A stretch of 6,195 nucleotides of DNA from DATKXU01 sp035528905. GTDB taxonomy: Bacteria; Armatimonadota; UBA5829; DTJY01. Numbering within the stretch: the first letter of the stretch is position 1; each line of letters starts with the position of its first letter. Where the stretch lies: NCBI GenBank assembly GCA_035528905.1, contig DATKXU010000023.1, positions 1 through 6,195 on the forward strand, given 5' to 3'. Shown here piece after piece: positions 1 to 5,927 of this stretch. The position numbers were made by a program, and so were the translations under genes. Under the pieces are notes generated by a model, which made no database searches, was not told the DNA's origin, and saw only the letters and a list, made by a program, of their open reading frames with translations.

Positions 1-357
1 AGGATTCGGGGCAAGGGTTATTCGAACCGATCGGAGGCAATCCGGGACATCATGCGGGATTACCTCGTCGAGGGCGAATGGGAAAGCGGCCAGGGCGAGG
101 TGGTCGGGACCGTCACCATCGTTTACGATCACCACGTTCGGGAGCTGAGCAATGTTCTAACGAACCTGCAGCACGGGTTTCACGACGCGATCCTGTGTAC
201 GACTCACGTTCACCTGGACGAGCACAATTGTCTGGAGGTAGTCGTGGTGAAGGGGACCAGCGAGCAGGTTCGGGCCATCGCGGATAGATTGATCAGCACC
301 AGGGGAGTGAAGCACGGCAAGCTGGTCTGCACCACCAGCGGCGAGTGCTTGAGGTAG
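1..357 (+). CDS. nikR: Nickel-responsive transcriptional regulator NikR (5' end missing)
   Basis: This is the C-terminal ~118 residues of NikR, a ribbon-helix-helix repressor that binds DNA as a nickel-loaded tetramer and shuts off nickel uptake genes. The window opens inside the DNA-binding domain: the conserved stretch GYSNRSEAIRD is visible at residues 6-16 of the fragment, so about 18 N-terminal residues lie upstream. The ACT-like nickel-binding domain is complete. Fragment residues His58, His69, His71 and Cys77 (in QHGFHD and THVHLDEHNC) align without gaps to E. coli NikR His76, His87, His89 and Cys95, the high-affinity square-planar nickel site. The C-terminal GVKHGKL motif is also typical. 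The gene ends 16 bases before the next one and heads a nickel transporter operon, so it probably autoregulates the whole unit. Its operator would lie upstream of the window; I saw no NikR-type operator inside it. Confidence 0.95.
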   Translation, partial: RIRGKGYSNRSEAIRDIMRDYLVEGEWESGQGEVVGTVTIVYDHHVRELSNVLTNLQHGFHDAILCTTHVHLDEHNCLEVVVVKGTSEQVRAIADRLISTRGVKHGKLVCTTSGECLR

Positions 358-373
358 CCCGATTCTTTGAGCA

Positions 374-1081
374 ATGGGCAGCACGATTTTGAGAAATGTA
401 ACAACTTGTCTGCGCCCAAAGCGCTTTGTTCGGATAGCAGCGGCGGTTGCAACCGCCGTGCTTGGCCTCGCCGCTCCGTGCCTGGCCTGCTATTCCGGCC
501 TCGTCGTTATCCCCACGGCGGATATGGTCGAGCCGGGCGGGTACGCAATCGAGCCGCAGTTCGACGGCTTGCTTGCCGGGTCTTCCATTGATACGCGTAT
601 TCTGAACTTGCAATCCGGGATTTCGCCGCGCCTGGAAGCGGGAGTGGATTTCGATATGAGCTACGATGCCGACCCGCGCATCCTGGGAAACTGCAAGTAC
701 CTTATGGCTCCTGGCTCTAAGCGTGCGCCCGCGATTGCCCTGGGTCTGTGCAACGCGGGAAGCAAGATCAGGAGCAGCCCATACCTGGTAGCGACGCAGG
801 AATCGGGTTCCCTGCGCGGCCATTTCGGCATTATGCGCATAGAAGGGAACAATCGCTGGTTCGCAGGAGTGGACCGGGCGGTCTCGGATCGTTTGACGCT
901 CGTGGCCGACTATACAAGCGGCGATGACAACTTTGCGTCTGTAGGGTTCAACTATCAGTTCGAGGACGAGTTCGGCGTAATGGCCGGCGTGCTGTTCCCG
1001 AACGCCGGCGACGAGGATACAGGCTTCAGTCTGCACCTTGTTTTCACGGGCTCCTGGCTCAGCTCTGCAAAGGACAAGTAG
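374..1081 (+). CDS. Secreted, outer-membrane-like protein of unknown family in nickel operon
   Basis: The predicted protein has 235 residues and I cannot name its family with confidence. It opens with a clear Sec signal peptide: a basic n-region (RPKRFVR, residues 14-20), an Ala/Val/Leu-rich core (21-34) and a likely cleavage site after Ala38 (PCLA/C). Cys39 is not in a good lipobox, so a lipoprotein is unlikely. The mature part starts with YSGLVVIPTADMVEPGGY, resembling the 'GLxxxPTA' strand that begins some YjbH-like outer-membrane proteins. Later strands alternate hydrophobic and polar residues, with many aromatic and Gly residues, and end in FTGSW near the C-terminus. This looks like a small beta-barrel or beta-rich exported protein. 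It lies 16 bases after nikR and 2 bases before nikM, so it is almost certainly co-transcribed with the nickel transporter. I infer a role in moving or capturing metal at the outer membrane. The start ATG has only a weak ribosome site; TTG at 367 is in another frame. Confidence 0.72.
   Translation: MGSTILRNVTTCLRPKRFVRIAAAVATAVLGLAAPCLACYSGLVVIPTADMVEPGGYAIEPQFDGLLAGSSIDTRILNLQSGISPRLEAGVDFDMSYDADPRILGNCKYLMAPGSKRAPAIALGLCNAGSKIRSSPYLVATQESGSLRGHFGIMRIEGNNRWFAGVDRAVSDRLTLVADYTSGDDNFASVGFNYQFEDEFGVMAGVLFPNAGDEDTGFSLHLVFTGSWLSSAKDK
441..458. repeat. 18-bp perfect palindrome in the signal-peptide coding region
   Basis: CGGCGGTTGCAACCGCCG reads identically on both strands. It lies about 70 bases into the secreted-protein gene (codons 23-29, the Ala/Val signal core) and about 85 bases after the nikR stop. 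In RNA it could fold as a 7-bp GC-rich stem with a TGCA loop. It may be chance from Ala/Val codons, a protein-binding site, or an mRNA structure that tunes expression inside the operon. Confidence 0.6.
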
Positions 1082-1083
1082 AC

Positions 1084-1779
1084 ATGCACATTCCCGATGG
1101 TTACCTTGGGCCTCAGACCTACGGGGCGGCGTATGCGGTGGCCGCGCCGTTCTGGGCCGTTGCATCGAAGCGGATGAGCAGAACTCTGCGCAGTCGGCAG
1201 GTTCCGATGCTCGCGCTGGGGGCGGCGTTCAGCTTCCTGATAATGATGTTCAACGTCCCGATTCCCGGCGGGACCACCGGCCATGCGGTCGGGGCGGTGC
1301 TGGTGGCCGTGCTGCTCGGCCCGTGGGCGGCGTGCATAGCGGTGTCGGTCGCGTTGATAGTTCAGGCGGTGCTTTTCGGCGACGGGGGGATTACCGCCAT
1401 CGGCGCGAACTGCCTGAATATGGCGGTGATTATGCCCTTCGTGGGATACGGCGTGTACCGGCTCATATCGGGCCGCTCGGATGTCACTTCCCGTCGGCGC
1501 TGGATAGGAGCGGCGGTCGGCGGATATATCGGGCTCAACGCGGCCGCGCTCGCGACAGCTATCGAGTTCGGCATCCAGCCCATTCTCGCACACGACGCGG
1601 CGGGACACGCGCTTTACGCTCCCTATCCGCTCAGCGTCGCAGTGCCGGTAATGGCGGCGGAGCACCTGTTGCTGTTCGGATTCGTTGAGGCGATCGTCAC
1701 CGGAATGGTGGTGGCCTATCTCCAGCGGGCGGATGCCTCCCTGCTGAATGGTACTCCGGGGAAGAAGGTAAACGTATGA
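1084..1779 (+). CDS. nikM: Nickel ECF transporter substrate-binding membrane protein NikM (CbiM family)
   Basis: This 231-residue integral membrane protein is the S-component of a group I energy-coupling factor transporter for Ni2+ or Co2+. It begins MHIPDGYL, the invariant N-terminus of the CbiM/NikM family, in which the amino terminus and His2 coordinate the metal. The third ligand, His67, is present in the conserved PGGTTGHAVG motif (residues 61-70), at the same number reported for characterised NikM2. Several hydrophobic segments follow (about 43-56, 69-95, 105-125, 142-160, 200-218). The start is fixed by the motif itself and by an AAAGGA ribosome site at 1069-1074. The stop overlaps the nikN start in an ATGA junction, so translation is probably coupled. 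Sequence alone does not cleanly separate Ni from Co; the upstream nikR makes nickel more likely. CbiM is the alternative name. Confidence 0.93.
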   Translation: MHIPDGYLGPQTYGAAYAVAAPFWAVASKRMSRTLRSRQVPMLALGAAFSFLIMMFNVPIPGGTTGHAVGAVLVAVLLGPWAACIAVSVALIVQAVLFGDGGITAIGANCLNMAVIMPFVGYGVYRLISGRSDVTSRRRWIGAAVGGYIGLNAAALATAIEFGIQPILAHDAAGHALYAPYPLSVAVPVMAAEHLLLFGFVEAIVTGMVVAYLQRADASLLNGTPGKKVNV

Positions 1780-2123
1780 AAACGGCAACCAAGCTGTGGA
1801 TTGGCCTGATCGCACTCGTCATATTGTCCCCGCTCGGCCTGATCCTTCCGGCGAAGCTCGGCACCGGCTCCGCCTGGGGCGAATGGAGCGCCGATGAGAT
1901 TCACAAGATGGTAGGCTACGTCCCGTCCGGCATGTCCAGGGTTTCCGAGTTCTGGAAGGCGCCCCTGCCCGACTATGCTTTTCGAGGGCAGGAGAACCCG
2001 TCTCTGCGTGCGCTGAGTCTATCGTACGTCGTATCCGGCATACTGGGCGCGGCGGCTGTCGCCGTGCTGACTATTTTGATCGGGAGGACTCTGGTTCGAC
2101 GTGAGCACTCCGACGCTCCCTGA
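1776..2123 (+). CDS. nikN: Nickel transporter accessory membrane protein NikN (PDGLE-domain type)
   Basis: This small protein (115 residues) has two membrane helices (about 7-25 and 83-104) joined by an extracytoplasmic loop. The loop contains AWGEW (33-37), the GYVPSGM segment (47-53) and APLPDYAF (62-69), a pattern seen in the PDGLE-type partner or C-terminal extension of CbiM/NikM proteins. In many genomes this part is fused to NikM; here it is a separate gene. The family partner NikN/CbiN is needed for metal insertion into the M subunit. It overlaps nikM by 4 bases and nikQ by 23 bases. An AAGG at 1765-1768 serves as ribosome site. The assignment rests on the neighbourhood as well as on the sequence, and the exact subfamily name is less certain than the role. 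Confidence 0.85.
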   Translation: MKTATKLWIGLIALVILSPLGLILPAKLGTGSAWGEWSADEIHKMVGYVPSGMSRVSEFWKAPLPDYAFRGQENPSLRALSLSYVVSGILGAAAVAVLTILIGRTLVRREHSDAP

Positions 2124-3033
2124 ATGGTATTCCGATTCTGCGCCCGGCTATAGTGAAATGCCGAGAACCCGTCGAGGGCCGGGAATGGCTGTTCGTCGGG
2201 CCCTGGCTGGTCTGGCTGAGGCATTGGCTGGGGAGCTTTCCTCGCCGGCCCGATCGGAATCATGGCTGGCCCGGATCGAGCCGCGCGCGAAGGTGCTGGG
2301 GATCGTCGCGCTCATATTCGGCACGTCCCTGCTCAACGATCTGCTGCCCCTCGCTGCATTATCCGTTGCGGCGGTCGTTCTCGCTCTGTCCGGCAGGACC
2401 GGCTTGCGCCGCCTCGCTAAGGTGTGGCTCGGAGTGCCCCTATTCAGCCTCGCGATCATACTGCCCGCGATGACTAACCTGGTCACGCAGGGCTCGCCGG
2501 TCGCTGTCATATGCCACATAGGCCCAGGTGCAAAACTTGGGCCGTGGTCCATCCCCGACACGATAGCCATTACCAGCAGCGGGCTTGTCGTCGCCGGGCG
2601 CTTTCTGCTGCGAGTTTTCGCCAGCGTGACGCTGGCCTTTGTCCTGATAGCGACAACGGATCATTCGGCGCTGCTGAACGGACTCCGGCGGCTGGGGATG
2701 CCTCGCGCCTTCGGTATGGTGCTTGCCATGACCCAGCGCTATCTCGCCCTGCTCCTGCGAACGGCCGAGGAGATACATCTCGCCAAGCTGAGCCGAACCA
2801 TCACCGCCGGATCGCTCCGGAACGAGCAGCGTTGGGTGGCAGCAGGGATCGGCAGCCTGTTCCGCCGAACTCACAGGCTCATGCAGGAAGTCCACGACGC
2901 AATGCTCTCCCGCGGCTATGATGGCGACGTGCGAGCTACGTGCAAATCCCGGCTGCGCATTTCTGACGGGCTGTGGCTGGCGTGCGCGATTGCCGTCACC
3001 GCCGCGCTTATCCTGTCCGACCGGCTGCTGTGA
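2101..3033 (+). CDS. nikQ: ECF transporter transmembrane coupling protein NikQ/CbiQ
   Basis: This is the T-component (about 310 residues) that links the ATPase NikO to the metal-binding NikM. Hydrophobic stretches lie at roughly residues 65-95, 105-125, 155-185 and 290-307. The C-terminal cytoplasmic coupling helix carries AMLSRGY (267-273), matching the conserved x-R-G motif that docks on the ATPase. The first coupling motif, usually a similar x-R-G, reads KLSRT (about 229-233), so its glycine is replaced. I chose GTG at 2101 because the predicted N-terminus then reads PTLPEWYSDSAPGY, like the LPEW start of many CbiQ proteins, and because GGGAGG lies at 2082-2087, although its spacing is long. 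In-frame ATG 2158 is the alternative. It overlaps nikN by 23 bases. Confidence 0.9.
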   Translation: MSTPTLPEWYSDSAPGYSEMPRTRRGPGMAVRRALAGLAEALAGELSSPARSESWLARIEPRAKVLGIVALIFGTSLLNDLLPLAALSVAAVVLALSGRTGLRRLAKVWLGVPLFSLAIILPAMTNLVTQGSPVAVICHIGPGAKLGPWSIPDTIAITSSGLVVAGRFLLRVFASVTLAFVLIATTDHSALLNGLRRLGMPRAFGMVLAMTQRYLALLLRTAEEIHLAKLSRTITAGSLRNEQRWVAAGIGSLFRRTHRLMQEVHDAMLSRGYDGDVRATCKSRLRISDGLWLACAIAVTAALILSDRLL

Positions 3034-3055
3034 TGCGACCGGCGCAGCAGAATGT

Positions 3056-3060
3056 GAAGG
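3056..3060 (+). promoter_or_regulatory. Ribosome binding site favouring the ATG 3066 start of nikO
   Basis: GAAGG lies 5 bases before ATG 3066. The competing in-frame ATG at 3033 overlaps the nikQ stop (TGATG) and would add 11 residues without any domain similarity. Confidence 0.5.
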
Positions 3061-3065
3061 TATGT

Positions 3066-3902
3066 ATGGAGTCTCGCTTGAACGAACTGATCTACGAAGT
3101 CAACGGTGCAGACTACTGGTATCCGGGAAATGTGGCGGGCCTGCGCGGCATCGCTTTCTCGGTTCGCGCGGGGGAGCGCGTCGCCGTCCTGGGCGCGAAT
3201 GCCAGCGGGAAGTCAACCCTTCTCCACCTCCTCGACGGCCTGTATCTCCCCAGCCGGGGTGACGTATTCGCCTTCGGGACGAAGCTGACCTGGGAGAGCG
3301 TGGAGACGCCGCCGTTCTCCCGCCAATTCCGCCAGAGAGTCGGCTTTCTGTTCCAGAACTCCGATGCCCAGCTCTTCTGCGCATCGGTCGAGGATGAGCT
3401 TGCCTTCGGGCCTCTTCAACTTCGTCTGCCGTTGGAGGAAGTCAGCACGCGCGTTGAGGACACGCTCCAGCTCTTCGGGATTGAACACCTTCGGGAAAGG
3501 TCCCCTCAAACCCTGAGCGGCGGAGAAAAGAAGAAAGTGGCTCTAGCCAGCGTGGTTGCCTGCAGCCCGAGCGTCATCCTGCTGGACGAGGCCGGCGCGG
3601 ACCTGGACCCGAGAACCCAGCAATGGCTGGTGGAGTTCCTGGATCTGCTGCACCGCTCCGGAATCACGCTTATCAGCGCCAGCCATGATCTCAGCTTCGT
3701 GGCCGAGACGGCAGACCGTGCGTTGATTCTATCCGAAGATCACAGGCTGGTCTACGATGGTCCGGTGAAGGATGCGCTTGCCGATCTCGACCTGCTGCTG
3801 TCGGTCAATCTGATCCACGCTCACTCGCATGCTCATGACGGCGAGGTGCATGTTCATCCACATCTACATGAGGCGTGGCACAACCACGAGCACGAGCGCT
3901 AG
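3066..3902 (+). CDS. nikO: Nickel ECF transporter ATP-binding protein NikO (CbiO family)
   Basis: This ABC ATPase powers the NikMNQO complex on the cytoplasmic face. With the ATG 3066 start it has 278 residues. Visible motifs in order are: Walker A GANASGKST (43-51), Q-loop Gln97 in FLFQNSDAQLF, signature LSGGEKKKVALA (150-161), Walker B ILLDE (171-175, catalytic Glu175), D-loop ADLDP and H-loop His207 in SASHD. The QNSDAQLF stretch is typical of CbiO/EcfA ATPases. The last 28 residues (251-278) contain 11 histidines, a metal-binding tail common in NikO/CbiO and consistent with nickel handling. ATG 3033 (289 residues, coupled to the nikQ stop) is a possible alternative start. The 3' 98 bases overlap, antisense, with the DUF1284 reading frame on the other strand. 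No hairpin terminator is visible after the stop. Confidence 0.94.
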   Translation: MESRLNELIYEVNGADYWYPGNVAGLRGIAFSVRAGERVAVLGANASGKSTLLHLLDGLYLPSRGDVFAFGTKLTWESVETPPFSRQFRQRVGFLFQNSDAQLFCASVEDELAFGPLQLRLPLEEVSTRVEDTLQLFGIEHLRERSPQTLSGGEKKKVALASVVACSPSVILLDEAGADLDPRTQQWLVEFLDLLHRSGITLISASHDLSFVAETADRALILSEDHRLVYDGPVKDALADLDLLLSVNLIHAHSHAHDGEVHVHPHLHEAWHNHEHER

Positions 3903-4389
3903 GCTGTTGCATCGCCTTCCGCCTGATCCCCTCCATGCACCAGCCCAAGGGGAACCATCGGCATGACGAGCAGACGTCCTCTATCCCATCGCTGAACCGC
4001 TCGGCGGTCAGGGCGAAAAGCTCGCCGGAAAGCCTTCTATCCCCTGGAGATAGGGACAGCCGCGCAAGGACGGCGGCGTCCTTTTCTGCAGTGCGTCTCT
4101 CGCTCTCCTCGCCGTCGCGGGCACAGCGCCCGTTGTCAAGATGGGGACACGCGGAGCATATGTCGTCGGGAGATGCCGTGACTTCCACCTCGACATCCGG
4201 ATCCGGCGAGGATGCCAATCTCTCCCGGACGAGCCGCATGTTCGAGACGAATTCGGGGCTGTAGCCGAGGCCGCGGAATCCGAAGAGGCAGAGGAGATGA
4301 TGGCCGCGGAGGACGATGAGTGACGAGTGATGAGTGACGAGTGATAAGTAAGTTTGGGCGATCGGTTCCGCGTTACTCACTTGTTCCAT
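3805..4389 (-). CDS. DUF1284 family cysteine-rich protein
   Basis: This belongs to DUF1284, a small family of unknown function. Its hallmark start VLRGHHLLCLFGFRGLGYSP lies at residues 26-45. Two matching cysteine sets follow, C78-x2-C81-x7-C89 and C140-x2-C143-x7-C151. They suggest a bound metal or iron-sulfur cluster, although none is established from this sequence. The domain appears to end near residue 158 (EGIRRK). The frame stays open to a TGA at 3807-3805, which gives a 35-residue tail almost entirely antisense to nikO. The start is uncertain: ATG 4389 overlaps bioY by 13 bases with a poor ribosome site, and GTG 4380 forms a GTGA overlap with the bioY stop. Residues 14-25 come from a tandem repeat. 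It is co-directional with bioY and probably translated from the same message. Confidence 0.82.
   Translation of the reverse strand: MEQVSNAEPIAQTYLSLVTHHSSLIVLRGHHLLCLFGFRGLGYSPEFVSNMRLVRERLASSPDPDVEVEVTASPDDICSACPHLDNGRCARDGEESERRTAEKDAAVLARLSLSPGDRRLSGELFALTAERFSDGIEDVCSSCRWFPLGWCMEGIRRKAMQQPSARARGCATPHVDVDEHAPRRHEHASERGSD
4315..4350. repeat. Tandem repeat, 14-bp unit, about 2.6 copies
   Basis: The unit GATGAGTGACGAGT occurs at 4315-4328 and again, identical, at 4329-4342, followed by a decayed partial copy (GATAAGTA) at 4343-4350. On the + strand the repeat is rich in TGA stops. On the - strand it is open and is read as part of the DUF1284 N-terminus, ending one codon before the conserved VLRGHHLL. 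Confidence 0.85.
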
Positions 4390-4991
4390 CTCTCGTTTGC
4401 CGCGTGTCCGCCGGTCACAAGGCCGGCCGCGACTGCCGTCTTCAGCAGGTCCACTCCGATGAACGGCACGATGCCGAGCTGCCAGGCGCCCTGGACGCAC
4501 GCTCCGAACGGCTTCCCGGCTGCAATTCCCAGCCAGACCGCGAGCCACGACGCCCCAAAGAGGTAAATTCCGACTATCGCCGCGATTCCGGCCGGCCATG
4601 CCGCGAGATTGGTTCGGCCTTCGAGCCGCTCGAAAACCCATCCGGCGGCGAACGCCCCGGCGACGAAGCCGATCAGATATCCGCCGCTCGGCCCTACGAA
4701 GGCCGCCGGGCCGCCGGTCCAATTCGCGAATAACGGCAGTCCCATCGCTCCCATCGCCAGGTATTCGAGCTGGCTGATCGCTCCCCATTTGCTGCCGAGC
4801 ACCAGGCCGGACAGGATGACCCCCAGCACCTGGAGCGTGACGGGAACCGGCGTGAACCACAGCCGAAATGATATTGCAGAAGCTGCCATCAGCCCGGCGA
4901 AGAGCAGCGATGCGAGAAGCTTGACCGCCACATCCGACCGAGGGCAAACCGCCTCCGTTGCAGTGCCGGATGGACCCACGGTGTACTTCAC
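4377..4991 (-). CDS. bioY: Biotin transporter S-component BioY
   Basis: BioY is the membrane protein that captures biotin in ECF transporters. The predicted length (204 residues) is close to the usual ~190-200. Family hallmarks are FTPVPVTLQVLGVILSGLVLG (46-66), the GLPLFANWTGG loop (84-94), GPSGGYLIGF (100-109) and PFIGVDLLKTAVAAGL (176-191), with about six hydrophobic segments. The GTG start at 4991 is chosen because GGGGAGGAG precedes it by 4 bases. An upstream in-frame ATG at 5036 would add 15 unconserved residues. No bioM/bioN lies in the window; the protein may act alone, use a distant general EcfT/EcfA pair or, less likely, borrow NikQ/NikO next door. DUF1284 follows with an overlap. 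I found no clear BirA or BioR operator upstream. Confidence 0.94.
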   Translation of the reverse strand: MKYTVGPSGTATEAVCPRSDVAVKLLASLLFAGLMAASAISFRLWFTPVPVTLQVLGVILSGLVLGSKWGAISQLEYLAMGAMGLPLFANWTGGPAAFVGPSGGYLIGFVAGAFAAGWVFERLEGRTNLAAWPAGIAAIVGIYLFGASWLAVWLGIAAGKPFGACVQGAWQLGIVPFIGVDLLKTAVAAGLVTGGHAANERWNK

Positions 4992-4995
4992 TGAA

Positions 4996-5004
4996 CTCCT
5001 CCCC
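4996..5004 (-). promoter_or_regulatory. Strong ribosome binding site of bioY
   Basis: GGGGAGGAG on the minus strand, 4 bases before GTG 4991 (6 bases if counted from the GGAGG core). It decides the bioY start over ATG 5036. Confidence 0.75.
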
Positions 5005-5163
5005 TGATAACAGGACGCCGCACCGAGCCAAGACATTCCGCGCGGCGCAGGTTTCTACCTTCTTCCCACTTGTTTCCACACACGCGGTGCCAAATCCTGC
5101 CAGGCCGGTCCCAGGAGGCTTTCCATGAGATTGGGTATGTACAAGGTAGCATCGGGATTCCCC

Positions 5164-5169
5164 GGGAGG
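5164..5169 (+). promoter_or_regulatory. Ribosome binding site selecting ATG 5176
   Basis: GGGAGG lies 6 bases before ATG 5176. It favours this start over the in-frame ATGs at 5125 and 5137, neither of which has comparable spacing. Confidence 0.65.
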
Positions 5170-5175
5170 CATGAA

Positions 5176-5922
5176 ATGGAGGAAGAGAGGCGGCCGGAGG
5201 AGCAGAATGCGCCGCAGGATGAAGGCGAGCCTGAAGCGCCGGACGAATCCGCATACCCACCCAGAACGTGGCGCACATGCTGCCTCGCCCCGCTAATCGC
5301 GGTAAGCGCCATACTCCTGCTCACAGTCGCAGCCAGCCTCTTCAGCCCGCAGCCGCGCCGCCCAAGCTTCACGCAGAACCAGCAGACGCAAGCTCAGGAC
5401 AAGGAGGCTGGGCGGAGGCGAGAGGCTTTCGTGCAATTTGGCAAGGTCTACTTCGCCATTGCCGCCGGAGCGGATAAGTACAACGAGGCGGGATTCAGAG
5501 AGCTGGACAAAATGGCGAGAGGGAGCGCCTCTCTCAACAACGTGCACTCCACATTCGCAAAGGCTGGAGAAGCAAATGCCAAGGCCGCCGAGGAATTCAA
5601 AGCGGTGAGCATTCCGGCGAACCTTCGCTCGCGGTCCAGGCTTCGGCAGTCGCTCGACACTATGTCGAACGCATATGGCACGCGGAGGCGCGCGTGCGAG
5701 ACCATAGCGGGCTGGAACGGCGACGTGAACGACCAGGCGACGGCGCAGATATACCGCAGCCACGCAGACGAGATCAACCGGCTGACGCTGGAAGGGCTGA
5801 GATACCTTGGAGAAGCAGCGGACAATAACGGCCTCACGCGGGAAGACGTGGAAAAGTTCCTGCCCGCCGCGGGTTCGACGAAGGCTGTGACATTCGGCGC
5901 CGATGCGATCGCGCCGCGGTAG
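5176..5922 (+). CDS. Hypothetical single-pass membrane protein
   Basis: The predicted 248-residue protein is one I do not recognise. The first ~30 residues are highly acidic and Pro-rich (many Glu, Asp, Gln, Pro). A positively charged patch with two cysteines (RTWRTCC, 30-36) precedes one membrane helix (about 37-55, LAPLIAVSAILLLTVAASL). The rest is a soluble, Ala/Glu/Lys/Arg-rich region that looks largely alpha-helical, with heptad-like stretches around residues 75-150 and 190-230. By the positive-inside rule the short N-terminus is cytoplasmic and the helical domain is outside the inner membrane. It is divergent from bioY and shows no sign of belonging to the nickel operon. The start follows a good ribosome site. 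Its codon use and GC content look like its neighbours. The function cannot be inferred. Confidence 0.75.
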   Translation: MEEERRPEEQNAPQDEGEPEAPDESAYPPRTWRTCCLAPLIAVSAILLLTVAASLFSPQPRRPSFTQNQQTQAQDKEAGRRREAFVQFGKVYFAIAAGADKYNEAGFRELDKMARGSASLNNVHSTFAKAGEANAKAAEEFKAVSIPANLRSRSRLRQSLDTMSNAYGTRRRACETIAGWNGDVNDQATAQIYRSHADEINRLTLEGLRYLGEAADNNGLTREDVEKFLPAAGSTKAVTFGADAIAPR

Positions 5923-5927
5923 GGATT

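Larger units (their letters stand above)
4992..5175. other. Divergent intergenic region between bioY and a membrane-protein gene
   Basis: Both neighbours are transcribed outward from here, so promoters for both are expected. I could not identify a convincing -35/-10 pair, biotin operator or riboswitch. Confidence 0.5.

Noticed and set aside
293..1165. Long open frame on the minus strand (about 290 codons)
   Set aside because: It runs antisense to nikR and the secreted-protein gene, is rich in Arg/His/Cys without domain pattern, and crosses two well-supported genes.
955..1815. Long minus-strand open frame opposite nikM
   Set aside because: It is Arg/His-rich low-information sequence antisense to an unmistakable NikM; a GC-frame shadow.
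3903..3960. Terminator for the nickel operon
   Set aside because: No stem followed by a T-run is visible after the nikO stop; the region is coding on the other strand.
4315..4350. CRISPR-like array
   Set aside because: The units are directly adjacent with no spacers, short and only 2-3 copies; a simple tandem repeat.
4390..5172. Upstream extension of the DUF1284 frame over bioY
   Set aside because: The residues before 4389 are a +1 shadow of bioY on the same strand with no domain resemblance; BioY is clear in the other frame.
4992..5175. BirA/BioR operator or riboswitch upstream of bioY
   Set aside because: No convincing symmetric operator or riboswitch core could be read; candidate promoter boxes were too weak to report.
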